Source: JAHWJR01 sp035942035
Lineage (GTDB): Bacteria; Actinomycetota; Acidimicrobiia; Acidimicrobiales; CADCSY01
Direction of reading: 5' to 3'
Length of the DNA: 35,268 bases
Assembly (NCBI GenBank): GCA_035942035.1
Contig: DASZDK010000111.1
Coordinates: 1-35,268, forward strand
Shown: one piece after another, positions 7,169 to 17,103 of the stretch
Numbering within the stretch: the stretch's first letter is position 1
Layout: each line of letters opens with the position of its first letter
The notes under the pieces: generated by a model
Told to the model about the DNA's origin: nothing
The model's input: the letters and a program-made list of their open reading frames with translations, nothing else
Database searches by the model: none
Made by a program: the position numbers and the translations under genes

Positions 7169-8167
7169 TCAGTCCAGGAGGCGGCGGGCGGCGTCGACCA
7201 CGTCCATGCCCGGGCCTCCCGACGTCGCCGGCTCAGGGCGGTGCTCACGCCCGACGAGGGCCGCCGCGCAGGCGCCGGCGGAAGCGGCCAGTGCGTCCAG
7301 GTCGTAGCCACCCTCGAGGAACAGCACCCGGCGCCCCCGGGGGGCGTACTCCAGCACCGTGCGGGTGAGATCGGCGAAATCCCCGCTGGAGAGGGCCAGG
7401 CCGGTGAGCGGGTCGGCCCGGTGGGCGTCGAAGCCGGCAGAGACCAGGAGCCAGGTGGGGGCGAAGGCCTCGACCACCGGGGTGACGACCTGGTCGAGGG
7501 CGGCCAGGGCCACGTCGCCGGTGGCGCCGGCGGGGAGCGGCAGGTTGACCGTCCACCCCTCGCCCTCCCCCGCGCCCCGTTCCTCCAGCGCCCCCGTGCC
7601 GGGATAGAAGGGCCACTGGTGCAGGGAGGCGTACAGCACCTGCCCGTGGGACCAGAACACATCCTGGGTGCCGTTGCCGTGGTGGTTGTCCCAGTCGACG
7701 ATCGCCACCCGCTCGCCACGGGCGGCGAGCACGGCAGCGGTCACCGCCAGGTTGTTGAGCAGGCAGAAGCCCATGGCCCGTGCCGGCGTGGCGTGGTGGC
7801 CGGGCGGGCGCACGGCGCAGAAGGCGGCCTCGGCCTCACCCCGGTCGAGCCGCTCGACGGCGTCCGGCCCGGCGCCGGCGGCGAGCAGGGCGACCTCCCA
7901 GGAGTCGGGGCCGGCGGCGGTGTCGGCATCGATGACGCCTCCGCCCCTGGCCGAGAGCTGCTCCAGAAAGCGCAGGTGGCTGGGGGTGTGCACCAGCTCC
8001 AACTCGGCTCTGGTCGCCCGACGGGGGGCGAAGCGTCGCAGTGCGTCGCTGACGCCGGCGGCCTCGATCCCGTCCAGGACCGCCTCCAGCCGCGCCGGGC
8101 GCTCGGGATGGCCGAAGCCGGCCTCGTGGTCGAGGAAGCGCGGTGAGGTGGCGAGCAGGAGGCTCAG
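7169..8167 (-). CDS. Histone deacetylase family protein (AcuC/APAH-like Zn amidohydrolase)
   Basis: About 332 residues of a class II-type deacetylase fold. Zn and catalytic motifs are all present: CAVRPPGHHAT (tandem His), GFCLLNNLAV, IVDWDNHHGNGTQ, YPGTGA, LVSAGFDAHRADPL and LEGGYD. The family removes acetyl groups from protein lysines, polyamines or acetoin-pathway enzymes; the substrate here is unknown. The start is unusual. The family opening, SLLLATSPRFLDHEAG, follows CTG 8167, which lies 7 nt after a TAGGTT -10 hexamer (8180-8175). The only canonical in-frame start, ATG 8254, adds an atypical 29-residue leader and shares CATG with the divergent GNAT gene. I favour 8167. A divergent protein acetyltransferase-like gene next door makes a functional link tempting. 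Confidence 0.87.
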   Translation of the reverse strand: MSLLLATSPRFLDHEAGFGHPERPARLEAVLDGIEAAGVSDALRRFAPRRATRAELELVHTPSHLRFLEQLSARGGGVIDADTAAGPDSWEVALLAAGAGPDAVERLDRGEAEAAFCAVRPPGHHATPARAMGFCLLNNLAVTAAVLAARGERVAIVDWDNHHGNGTQDVFWSHGQVLYASLHQWPFYPGTGALEERGAGEGEGWTVNLPLPAGATGDVALAALDQVVTPVVEAFAPTWLLVSAGFDAHRADPLTGLALSSGDFADLTRTVLEYAPRGRRVLFLEGGYDLDALAASAGACAAALVGREHRPEPATSGGPGMDVVDAARRLLD

Positions 8168-8252
8168 GCGCCCGAACCTAGCGTCGGCACACCCTCGCAG
8201 AGCCCCGCAGCGGTGGCGTCTCTCCAGTGCGGTGTCACTAGCCTCGCTGGCC
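8168..8252. promoter_or_regulatory. Divergent HDAC/GNAT promoter
   Basis: TAGCCT (8239-8244, plus) ends 8 nt before the GNAT ATG. TAGGTT (8180-8175, minus) ends 7 nt before CTG 8167 of the deacetylase gene. Neither gene has a Shine-Dalgarno, so both transcripts look leaderless. Confidence 0.45.
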
Positions 8253-8972
8253 ATGCCGGGGCTGCGCGTCGTCCGCCTGGGTCCGGAGCGACTGCGGATG
8301 GGACCGTGGCGGGGCGACGCCCGGGTGGCGTGCCTGGCGCCCGTGGCCGACACGCCGGGCCCCACGCCGGCGATGGTCCAGCACTGCTGCACCATGCTCG
8401 AGCGCCAGGGGTTCGCCGAGGTGGTCACCGCGGCGTTGAGCATCCACGAGCAGCGGGGCTTCCTCCTCTCCGGCTTCGAGGTGCGCGAGGAGCTCCACCT
8501 GCTGTCACGGGATCTCGACACGCTGCCCCGGGCCCCGGACGCGCCGCTTCGGCGGGGACGGCGCCGCGACCGGCGCCCGACGCTCGAGATCGACACCATG
8601 GCCTTTCCTCCCTTCTGGCGGCTCGACGAGATGGGTCTGGTCGACGCCATGGCCGCCACGCCCTCCACCCGGTTCCGGGTCGCCGGCCACGGCCGGGTCC
8701 TCGGCTACGCCGTGTCCGGACGGGCGGGGGCCCGCGGCTACCTCCAGCGGCTCGCCGTGCACCCCGAGGTCCAGGGACAGGGGCTGGGACGGGCCCTGGT
8801 GCTCGACGGCCTGCGGTGGATGCGGCGAGGGGGGGTGATCCGGGCCATGGTCAACACCCAGGTGGAGAACGACCGGGCGCTGCAGCTCTACCAGAGCATG
8901 GGCTTCCAGATGGAGCCCACCGGCCTGGCGGTGCTGGTACGCCGGCTTCCGGACCGGGAGCTCACGTCTTGA
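8253..8972 (+). CDS. GNAT family N-acetyltransferase
   Basis: 239 residues. The C-terminal half holds the acetyl-CoA-binding core: GYLQRLAVHPEVQGQGLGRA (motif A with the Q/RxxGxG/A pyrophosphate loop), then VNTQVENDRALQLYQSMGF (motif B). The N-terminal 130 residues are less typical and may be a decayed second GNAT domain or a substrate domain. ATG 8253 lies 8 nt after a TAGCCT hexamer. The stop overlaps the TTG start of the DUF6049 gene (TTGA), so this gene leads a DUF6049-murJ operon. The substrate is unknown. Confidence 0.85.
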   Translation: MPGLRVVRLGPERLRMGPWRGDARVACLAPVADTPGPTPAMVQHCCTMLERQGFAEVVTAALSIHEQRGFLLSGFEVREELHLLSRDLDTLPRAPDAPLRRGRRRDRRPTLEIDTMAFPPFWRLDEMGLVDAMAATPSTRFRVAGHGRVLGYAVSGRAGARGYLQRLAVHPEVQGQGLGRALVLDGLRWMRRGGVIRAMVNTQVENDRALQLYQSMGFQMEPTGLAVLVRRLPDRELTS

Positions 8973-10945
8973 GCACCCGCACCCTGCTCGCCCTCGGCGC
9001 CGTCGTGCTGGCCGGCGTCCTCGGCCTGGCTCCGCCCGTGGGTGCCCAGTCGACGCCCTCGGGTCGGGTGTCGCTGGCGTCCCAGACTCCCTGGGTGAGC
9101 GAGGGGAGCACGTTCCGCCTCCGGGTCGACATCGCTGGCGTGCGCCGGCCCGACGCCGTGGAGGTGGCCGTTACCGTCCACGAAGCGGTGACCTCGCGCT
9201 CGCAGTTCCAGCGCACCCTCGAAGGCCGACTCCTCGGAGCGGTGCTCCACTCGGTCCCCGTCGAACCGTTGACGGCCGTCCAGCTCGACGCTGCCGGCGC
9301 CATCCGCTTCGACCTCCCCCTCGCCGGGCCGGGGCCAGCCGCTGAGCCCAGCGACGTGGTCCTCCCCGGGGCGGGGGTCTACCCCGTGCGGGTGGCACTG
9401 CGGGAGGCGGGAACCGGCACGGTCATCGACGAGTTCACCACCCACCTGGTGCGAGAGCCCGATGACAACGCCGAGCCCCTCGCGGTGGCCTGGGTGCAGC
9501 CCTTCGGCGCTCCGCCCGCCCTCCGACCCGACGGGACGGTGGAGCTCGACGACGACCGGGTGGCCAGGCTGGCCACCCTCGCCGGCGCGCTGGCGACCTC
9601 CGACATGGCCTTCACCCTGGCCCCCCGCCCCGAGACCCTCGACGCCCTGTCGACCGAGGCCACCGACACCCTGGTGGCGGTGGGGGAAGCGACGGCGGGT
9701 CGCCAGGTCGTGGCCGGGCCCTATGCCAATGTCGACGTCACGTCGCTTCTGCGAGCGGGCCTCGTCGACGAGCTCCGCTCCCAGCGGGAGATGGGCGCCG
9801 CCACCGTGGAGCACCACCTGGGGGTGAGCGCGGACCGGGCGACGTGGATCAGCGAGAGGCCCCTCACCGACACCGCCATCGACGCCCTGACCGGCGTGGA
9901 GCAGTTGGTGCTGCCCGAGGACGCCTTCACGCCGCTCGACCGTCCGCTCACGCTGGCCAATCCCTTCCTGGTGGAGGGCGCCGGCGGCGATCCCGTCGAG
10001 GCGGTCGTCGCCGACGACGGCCTCGTCGCCCACCTCACAGGGGCCGGAGACCCGGTGCTGCGTGCCCACCACCTCCTCGCCGATCTGGCCGTGCTGGCCT
10101 ACGACGCTCCCGGCCTCGAGCGGGGTGTCGTAGTTCAGCCGCCGTCGGGCTGGAGCCCTTCGCCGGACTTCCTCGCCGCCGCCCTCGACGGCCTGGGCCG
10201 TGGCTCGGTGGTCGAAGCAGTGACGCTCGACACGCTGTTCCGGGAGGTCCCGATGGCCTCGAGCAACGGCATCGCCCTGGTACGCGAGCTGAGCGCTTCT
10301 CCCAGCGAGCCCCTCGACATGGACACCGACCGGCTCGACCAGCTGCGGCGGGACATGGCCAGCCTGGGCGCCGTCACCGAGGGCGCCCAGGCCCTCCGCC
10401 CCGACCTGGCTGAGCGGCTGCTGCTCGTCGCCCAGGACCGCTCGCTCGGGCCGGAGCAACGTGACGACTACCTCGACGGCGCCCGGCGCAGCATCGCCGA
10501 GCGCCTGACGACGGTGACCATCCTCAGCCAGGGCAGCTTCCGTCTCACCTCCCGCGAGGCCACCATCCCCCTCACCCTGGTCAACAACGTCGACGCCGAG
10601 ATGCGGGTCTCCCTGCTGCTCCAGAGCGAGAAGCTGGATTTCGTCGGGCCCGACGGCTCCACCACCGGGACCGCCGCCATGCCCCTCACCCTGGCTCCCG
10701 GCAACAACCCCGTGGTCGTCCCCGTCGAGGCCCGCACCTCGGGAGAGTTCCCCCTGCTGATCTCCGTGAACTCGCCCGACGGCGCGCTCTCGCTCGCCAC
10801 CGCCCGTCTCACCGTGCGCTCCACCTTCCTGTCGGGGATGGGCGTGGGGCTCTCCGCCGGCGCCGGGCTGTTCCTGGCGGTGTGGTGGGCCAGCCACTGG
10901 CGGAGCGCCCGCCGCGACCGCCGCCTGGTGCCGTCCCCGGGATGA
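8969..10945 (+). CDS. DUF6049 family exported, membrane-anchored protein
   Basis: 658 residues. An N-terminal signal peptide (TRTLLALGAVVLAGVLGLAP, likely cleavage after VGA near residue 27) leads into a large extracellular beta-rich region with VSEGSTFRLRVDIAGV and IPLTLVNNVDAEMRV, typical of Ig-like folds. One TM helix near the C-terminus (GAGLFLAVWWASHW) and a short basic tail follow. This matches Rv3909-like proteins encoded directly upstream of murJ/mviN in actinobacteria. The TTG at 8969 overlaps the GNAT stop and gives an ideal signal peptide. The stop overlaps the murJ ATG (ATGA). It probably acts in the cell envelope with MurJ; its activity is unknown. Confidence 0.85.
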   Translation: MSTRTLLALGAVVLAGVLGLAPPVGAQSTPSGRVSLASQTPWVSEGSTFRLRVDIAGVRRPDAVEVAVTVHEAVTSRSQFQRTLEGRLLGAVLHSVPVEPLTAVQLDAAGAIRFDLPLAGPGPAAEPSDVVLPGAGVYPVRVALREAGTGTVIDEFTTHLVREPDDNAEPLAVAWVQPFGAPPALRPDGTVELDDDRVARLATLAGALATSDMAFTLAPRPETLDALSTEATDTLVAVGEATAGRQVVAGPYANVDVTSLLRAGLVDELRSQREMGAATVEHHLGVSADRATWISERPLTDTAIDALTGVEQLVLPEDAFTPLDRPLTLANPFLVEGAGGDPVEAVVADDGLVAHLTGAGDPVLRAHHLLADLAVLAYDAPGLERGVVVQPPSGWSPSPDFLAAALDGLGRGSVVEAVTLDTLFREVPMASSNGIALVRELSASPSEPLDMDTDRLDQLRRDMASLGAVTEGAQALRPDLAERLLLVAQDRSLGPEQRDDYLDGARRSIAERLTTVTILSQGSFRLTSREATIPLTLVNNVDAEMRVSLLLQSEKLDFVGPDGSTTGTAAMPLTLAPGNNPVVVPVEARTSGEFPLLISVNSPDGALSLATARLTVRSTFLSGMGVGLSAGAGLFLAVWWASHWRSARRDRRLVPSPG

Positions 10946-12672
10946 CCGCCGGCGACCGACCGCCGCCGGCGCCGGGCTCCCCGTCAGCGGCGGCGCCATC
11001 GGGCCGGCGCTCGTCGGCACTGGTGGCCGGCGGCATCCTGCTCAGCCGGGTCGCTGGGCTGGCGCGCGAACGCGCCATCGCCGCCCACCTCGGGACCGGC
11101 TTCGCCGTCGACGCCTTCCGGGCGGCGGCACGCATCCCCAACCTGTTGCAGAACCTCCTGGGCGAGGGAGTGCTCTCGGCCTCCTTCATCCCCGTCTACG
11201 CCCGCTTGCTGGCCGAGGGCGAGGAGGAGGAGGCCGGGCGGGTGGCCGCCGCCGTGGCCGGGCTCCTCGCCGTCGTGGCCGGCGTCCTCGTCGTGGTGGG
11301 CGTCGTGTTCGCCCGGCCGCTCACCGCCGTGCTCGCAGCCGGCTACACCGGCGAGCGCTTCGAGCTGACGGTGATCCTGGTGCGCATCCTGACCCCCGGG
11401 CTCGGTCTCCTCGTGCTCTCGGCGTGGTGCCTGGGGGTGCTGAACAGCCATCGCCGCTTCTTCTTGTCCTACGTGGCGCCGGTGTTGTGGAACGTGGGCC
11501 AGATCACGGTCCTCGTGGCCGTGGCGGCCCGCGGCCTGAACCAGTCCTCCCTGGCTGTGGCCCTGGCGTGGGGTGCCCTGGCCGGCGCCGCGCTCCAGCT
11601 GGGTATCCAGCTGCCGGCAGTGCGCTCGCTGCTCCGGTCGCTGCGCCCGAGCCTCGATGCGCGCCGGCCCGCGGTGCGCACCGTGCTGCGCCGCTTCGGC
11701 CCGGCCGTGGCCGGCCGCGGCGTGGTCCAGCTCTCGGCCTACGTCGACCTGTTCCTCGCGAGCTTCCTGGCCGTGGGCGCCGTCGCCGCCCTCACCTACG
11801 CCCAGGTCTTCTACCTGCTGCCCATCAGCCTGTTCGGCATGAGCGTCGCCGCCGCCGAGCTCCCCGAGCTCAGTCGCCTCGGTGACGCCCCCACCGGCGC
11901 CGCCGCCCAGGCTCGTGGTCCGGTCACCGAAGCGCTGCGGGCTCGGTTGCACGAGGGCCTGGGGCGGGTCGCCTTCTTCGTCGTGCCGACGGCGGTGGCC
12001 TACCTGGTGCTGGGTGACCTGGTGGTCGCCACGCTGCTCCAGACCGGCCGCTTCGACGCCGGTGACACCCGGCTGGTGTGGTACGTCCTCGCCGCCTTCA
12101 GCCTCGGCCTGGTCGCCACCACCGCCAGTCGCCTGCTGCAGAACGGCCTGTACGCCCTGGGGGATACCCGCACGCCCGCACGCATCGCCGGCCTACGGGT
12201 GGGCCTGGCCGCGGTGCTCGGCGCGGTGCTGATGCTCCAGCTCGACCGGGTCGTCGTGGACGGGCCCGGCCTGGGCGGGCTGGACGTGGCCGGCGCCCTG
12301 CCGGCGCTCGTGCCGCTGCCCGCCGAACTGCGCGACGCCACCGGTGGTGCCCTGCGCCTCGGCGCCGTGGGCCTGGCCCTGGCCTCGGCGACCGCGGCAT
12401 GGCTCGAGCTCGGCCTGCTCCGGCGCCGGTTGCAGGCCCGCGTCGGGCGCCTCCGACTGGGCGGCGCCCAGCTCCTCCCCGTGCTGGCTGCCGGCGCCGT
12501 CGCCGGCGGGGTGGCCCTGGTGGGCCGTTCCCTGACCACGGGGCTGGCGTCACCGCTGGCGCTGGTGATCGCCGGGCTGCCCGCCGCACTCGCCTATGTG
12601 GCCACGGCGTCGGCGCTGCGGGTGGAGGAGCCGGCGGCGCTGCTCGCCGCGGTCCGCCGCCGTCTGCGCTGA
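10942..12672 (+). CDS. murJ: Lipid II flippase MurJ (MviN)
   Basis: This 576-residue MOP-superfamily protein flips lipid-linked peptidoglycan precursor. After a Pro-rich cytosolic start, TM1 carries GGILLSRVAGLARERAIAAH. FRAAARIPNLLQNLLGEGVL and SFIPVYARLLAEGE, the MurJ hallmarks, follow. About 14 hydrophobic segments are present, with PISLFGMSVAAAELPELSRL in the middle and LLQNGLYALGDTRTPARI late. ATG 10942 overlaps the DUF6049 stop. Unlike mycobacterial MviN (Rv3910), it ends after the last helices, with no pseudokinase domain. The matching kinase and ectodomain are encoded separately by the second gene downstream (13657-15246). Confidence 0.95.
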   Translation: MTAGDRPPPAPGSPSAAAPSGRRSSALVAGGILLSRVAGLARERAIAAHLGTGFAVDAFRAAARIPNLLQNLLGEGVLSASFIPVYARLLAEGEEEEAGRVAAAVAGLLAVVAGVLVVVGVVFARPLTAVLAAGYTGERFELTVILVRILTPGLGLLVLSAWCLGVLNSHRRFFLSYVAPVLWNVGQITVLVAVAARGLNQSSLAVALAWGALAGAALQLGIQLPAVRSLLRSLRPSLDARRPAVRTVLRRFGPAVAGRGVVQLSAYVDLFLASFLAVGAVAALTYAQVFYLLPISLFGMSVAAAELPELSRLGDAPTGAAAQARGPVTEALRARLHEGLGRVAFFVVPTAVAYLVLGDLVVATLLQTGRFDAGDTRLVWYVLAAFSLGLVATTASRLLQNGLYALGDTRTPARIAGLRVGLAAVLGAVLMLQLDRVVVDGPGLGGLDVAGALPALVPLPAELRDATGGALRLGAVGLALASATAAWLELGLLRRRLQARVGRLRLGGAQLLPVLAAGAVAGGVALVGRSLTTGLASPLALVIAGLPAALAYVATASALRVEEPAALLAAVRRRLR

Positions 12673-12687
12673 GGGCCCGATGGCCCT
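12672..12687 (+). terminator. Small hairpin at murJ stop
   Basis: AGGGCC-CGAT-GGCCCT forms a perfect 6-bp stem that begins at the last base of the murJ stop codon. It is weak evidence for a terminator because no U-tract follows. Confidence 0.3.
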
Positions 12688-12717
12688 GAGACGGTGACCG
12701 CCGCTGCTCGGACGACC

Positions 12718-12723
12718 TACGCT
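12718..12723 (+). promoter_or_regulatory. -10 element of degV
   Basis: TACGCT matches the actinobacterial TANNNT -10. It is followed by a 30-nt leader containing a purine-rich ribosome binding site (GAGGGGAG, 12738-12745) before ATG 12754. Confidence 0.35.
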
Positions 12724-12753
12724 GCGCCCACCGGACCGAGGGGAGCACAACAG

Positions 12754-13590
12754 ATGGCCGTGCGCGTAGTGACCGACAGCGCCTCCGACCTGACCGACGA
12801 GCTGGCCGCCGAACTGGGAGTGGGGGTCGTGCCCTTGTCCATCCGCTTCGGCGAGGAGGAGTACGTCGACCGGCGCGACCTCACGCCAGCGGCGTTCTAC
12901 GCCAAGCTGGCATCCTCCTCCGTGCTGCCGGAGACTGCCGCGCCCTCGCCCGGGGCCTTCCAGGCGGCGTTCGGGAAAGCCTTCGACGCAGGAGCCGACG
13001 CCGTGGTGTGCATCAACATCTCCTCGGGGGTCTCGGCCACCATGCAGTCGGCCAAGGCCGCGGCCGACGACCTCGACGGCGCAGACATCCGGATCGTCGA
13101 CTCCCGCTCGGTCACCTGGGGGCTGGGCAGCCAGGTCGTGGCCGCAGCCCGAGCCGCGGCGGGCGGCGCCATGGCCGACGAGGTGGTGGCCCTCGTCGAG
13201 GACATGATCCCGAGAACCCGGGTCTTTGGCGCACTCGACACCTTGGAGAACCTCAAGAAGGGGGGCCGGGTCGGCGGTGCTCAGGCCCTGGTCGGCACCC
13301 TGTTGTCGATCAAGCCGGTGATCGACATCAGCTCCGGCGTGGTGGAGGAGGCGGGCAAGCCCCGGACCCGCTCCAAGGCGCTCAAGTTCCTCGCCGACAA
13401 GGTGGCTCAGCACGGCGACGTGGAGAACCTGGCGGTCATGCACGGGAGTGCCCCGGACGTGGAGCAGTTCCTCGATCTCCTCGCTCCCCTGTTCCCCCGT
13501 GAGCAGATCCACGTGGGTGAGATCGGGGCGACCATCGGGGTCCACGGAGGTCCCCGGGTGATGGGAGTCACCTTCCAGGTCAAGGGCTGA
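12754..13590 (+). CDS. DegV family fatty-acid-binding protein
   Basis: 278 residues. VRVVTDSASDLTDELAAELG at the start, VVPLSIRFGEEEYVD, ETAAPSPGAFQAAF, CINISSGVSATMQSA and SIKPVIDISSGVVEEAGKP are DegV signatures. The fold binds a long-chain fatty acid between two domains. In Firmicutes such proteins (FakB) present fatty acids to the kinase FakA; no FakA is seen here, so the partner is unknown. ATG 12754 has a good ribosome binding site; an upstream in-frame GTG at 12694 precedes the likely -10. The gene sits alone between murJ and the kinase, on the same strand. Confidence 0.92.
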   Translation: MAVRVVTDSASDLTDELAAELGVGVVPLSIRFGEEEYVDRRDLTPAAFYAKLASSSVLPETAAPSPGAFQAAFGKAFDAGADAVVCINISSGVSATMQSAKAAADDLDGADIRIVDSRSVTWGLGSQVVAAARAAAGGAMADEVVALVEDMIPRTRVFGALDTLENLKKGGRVGGAQALVGTLLSIKPVIDISSGVVEEAGKPRTRSKALKFLADKVAQHGDVENLAVMHGSAPDVEQFLDLLAPLFPREQIHVGEIGATIGVHGGPRVMGVTFQVKG

Positions 13591-13641
13591 ACCGCCCACC
13601 CGCGCCATCGGGGCCGAGTGCGTCCGCCCCGGCGGGGCCGG

Positions 13642-13647
13642 TACGGT
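13642..13647 (+). promoter_or_regulatory. -10 element of the kinase gene
   Basis: TACGGT lies 9 nt before GTG 13657. There is no Shine-Dalgarno, so the transcript is probably leaderless or nearly so. Confidence 0.4.
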
Positions 13648-13656
13648 GAAGTCGAC

Positions 13657-15246
<1,590 letters not shown>

Positions 15247-15284
15247 ACCACCCGGCTCACGCCGGTCGCCACACCGTCGGGTTC

Positions 15285-15310
15285 AGCTGCGCTCCCGCCG
15301 GCGGGCAGCT
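15285..15310. terminator. Bidirectional hairpin after the kinase gene
   Basis: AGCTG (15285-15289) and CAGCT (15306-15310) flank the palindrome CCCGCCGGCGGG (15294-15305) between two convergent genes. The same 12-mer recurs after gyrA. Confidence 0.55.
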
Positions 15311-15313
15311 CCC

Positions 15314-15667
15314 TCAGTCGTTCGTGGGTTGGCGGGGACGTGCCCGGGCCGCCGGGCGCACCCGGACGAGGGCGACCGCCGCCGCCACGGCGGCGCCGGC
15401 CCACGCCAGCACCGGATAGGGCTCGATCCCCTGCCCCGAGTCGATCCAGCCGCCCCAGATCACGGCGCCGGCGGCGAGTGTGGCGGCGAGTGCAGCCGGC
15501 GCCCACCCCCGCCACTGTCCGCCGAGCGTCACCACCTCGGAGACCACGAGCCCGAGCAGGACCCCGACCACGAAGGGCACCACGCCGCTGAACTCGTACT
15601 CGCCGGCGATGAGCGCGCCGAGGGCGGCCACGGCTGCACCGGCCAGGACAGGCAGAATCCTCCGCAC
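15314..15667 (-). CDS. Small four-helix membrane protein, unknown
   Basis: 117 residues with four hydrophobic helices (VLAGAAVAALGALIAG, VVPFVVGVLLGLVVSEVV, APAALAATLAAGAVIWGG, AWAGAAVAAAVALV) and a short basic C-terminal tail. GTG 15667 follows TACCCT (15679-15674) by exactly 6 nt, which indicates a leaderless mRNA; an in-frame start 65 codons upstream would run through the divergent neighbour. I do not recognise the family. The gene is divergent from the membrane-protein gene at 15690 and convergent with the kinase gene. Confidence 0.65.
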   Translation of the reverse strand: MRRILPVLAGAAVAALGALIAGEYEFSGVVPFVVGVLLGLVVSEVVTLGGQWRGWAPAALAATLAAGAVIWGGWIDSGQGIEPYPVLAWAGAAVAAAVALVRVRPAARARPRQPTND

Positions 15668-15673
15668 CAGGCC

Positions 15674-15683
15674 AGGGTAGGCT
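15674..15683. promoter_or_regulatory. Overlapping divergent -10 elements
   Basis: Within AGGGTAGGCT, TACCCT (minus, 15679-15674) and TAGGCT (plus, 15678-15683) share two base pairs. Each ends 6 nt from a GTG start (15667 and 15690). Two polymerases could not use this site together. Confidence 0.5.
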
Positions 15684-15689
15684 CCCCCC

Positions 15690-16082
15690 GTGGCACTCCC
15701 CGCTTCTGAGCCGGCGCGCCCCGTACCTGCGACCGGCGCCCACTCCGTTGCCCGGGCTGACGTTCCCGTCCCCGAGGCACCCGGTGCCGCCGGTGACGAC
15801 TGGCCCAAGGAGGCCGCCGACACCATCGAGCGGGTCGTCCAGTCGGTACGGGGCAAGACCATCGGGCCGCTCGAGAAGCTGGCCCGGGCCCTGGTCTACG
15901 GCCTGCTCGCCTTGATCGTCGGCGTTGCCGCCGCCGTGCTGGTGTCGGTTGCCTTGGTCCGCATCCTCGACGTCTCCATTCCCGGCTCGGTGTGGTCCGC
16001 CCACGCCATCACTGGTGGAATCTTCTGCCTCGTCGGGCTGTTGCTGTGGGGCAAGCGCAGCGCCAAGACCGCAAAGGTGTGA
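15690..16082 (+). CDS. Two-helix membrane protein upstream of trxB
   Basis: 130 residues. An Ala/Pro-rich cytosolic N-terminus (about 40 residues) precedes the amphipathic stretch IERVVQSVRGKTIGPLEKLA and two TM helices (GLLALIVGVAAAVLVSVALV and AITGGIFCLVGLLLWG). A basic end, KRSAKTAKV, follows. GTG 15690 lies 6 nt after a TAGGCT hexamer. The gene ends 7 nt before trxB, so the two are probably one transcript. The family is unknown to me. Confidence 0.75.
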   Translation: MALPASEPARPVPATGAHSVARADVPVPEAPGAAGDDWPKEAADTIERVVQSVRGKTIGPLEKLARALVYGLLALIVGVAAAVLVSVALVRILDVSIPGSVWSAHAITGGIFCLVGLLLWGKRSAKTAKV

Positions 16083-16089
16083 GCAGGGG

Positions 16090-17082
16090 ATGAACCAGGT
16101 CCGCAACGTCGTCATCATCGGTTCTGGGCCGGCGGGCCTGACCGCGGCCATCTACACCGCCCGGGCCAACCTCGCCCCCGTGGTGCTCGAGGGCGAGCCC
16201 TCCTCGACCACCGACCAACCGGGTGGGCAGCTGATGCTCACCACCGAGGTCGAGAACTACCCCGGGTTCGTCGACGGCATCACCGGACCCGAGCTCATGG
16301 CCACCATGCGGGCCCAGGCCGCACGGTTCGGGGCCGAGCTCGTCGTCGAGAAGGCCACCCGCGTCGACTTCTCCTGCCGCCCGTTCAAGATCTGGGCCGA
16401 CAGCGATCCCGAACCGACGTACCAGGCGCTGTCCGTCATCATCTCCACCGGCGCCCGATCCCTGATGCTGGGCCTCGACGCCGAGGAGCGGCTGATGGGC
16501 CGGGGCCTGTCCACCTGCGCCACCTGCGACGGCTTCTTCCACCGGGGCTCCCACATCGCCGTGGTCGGAGGGGGTGACTCGGCCATGGAGGAGGCGCTGT
16601 TCCTGACCAAGTTCGCCGAGAGCGTCACCGTCATCCACCGGCGCGACCAGCTGCGGGCCTCCAAGATCATGCAGGAGCGGGCGTTCAAGAACGACAAGAT
16701 CCGCTTCCTCTGGAACAGCCGGGTCGTCGACCTGCTGGGTGAATCCGCCCTCGAGGGCGCGGTGGTCAAGGACGTCACCTCCGGCGCCACCTCGACACTC
16801 GACGTCACCGGCTTGTTCGTCGCCATCGGCCACCGCCCCAACACCGACCTGTTCCGGGATGTGCTGGACATGGACGACGCCGGATACCTCGTCACCCGGC
16901 CGGGCAGCACCTACACCAGCGTGGAGGGCGTGTTCGCCGCCGGCGACGTGCAGGACCACACCTACCGCCAAGCCGTGACCGCCGCCGGCACCGGCTGCAT
17001 GGCCGCCATCGACGCCGAACGATGGCTGGAAGCCCACGGCGACGCCCCGGACGACATCGCAGAGACCCCCACCGAATGGTGA
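16090..17082 (+). CDS. trxB: Thioredoxin-disulfide reductase
   Basis: 330 residues. It reduces thioredoxin with NADPH through FAD and a redox disulfide. FAD site: VIIGSGPAGLTAAIY (residues 8-22). Redox pair: STCATCDGFF (Cys143, Cys146). NADPH site: VVGGGDSAMEEA at about 156, followed by VIHRRDQLRASK. C-terminal FAD motif: GVFAAGDVQDHTYRQAVTAA. The ATG is preceded by AGCAGGGG. The length is a little above the usual 310-320 because of an acidic C-terminal tail. It lies 21 nt upstream of trxA, the same order as Rv3913-Rv3914. Confidence 0.97.
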   Translation: MNQVRNVVIIGSGPAGLTAAIYTARANLAPVVLEGEPSSTTDQPGGQLMLTTEVENYPGFVDGITGPELMATMRAQAARFGAELVVEKATRVDFSCRPFKIWADSDPEPTYQALSVIISTGARSLMLGLDAEERLMGRGLSTCATCDGFFHRGSHIAVVGGGDSAMEEALFLTKFAESVTVIHRRDQLRASKIMQERAFKNDKIRFLWNSRVVDLLGESALEGAVVKDVTSGATSTLDVTGLFVAIGHRPNTDLFRDVLDMDDAGYLVTRPGSTYTSVEGVFAAGDVQDHTYRQAVTAAGTGCMAAIDAERWLEAHGDAPDDIAETPTEW

Positions 17083-17103
17083 TGGAGTGAGGAGGAAGTA
17101 TCT

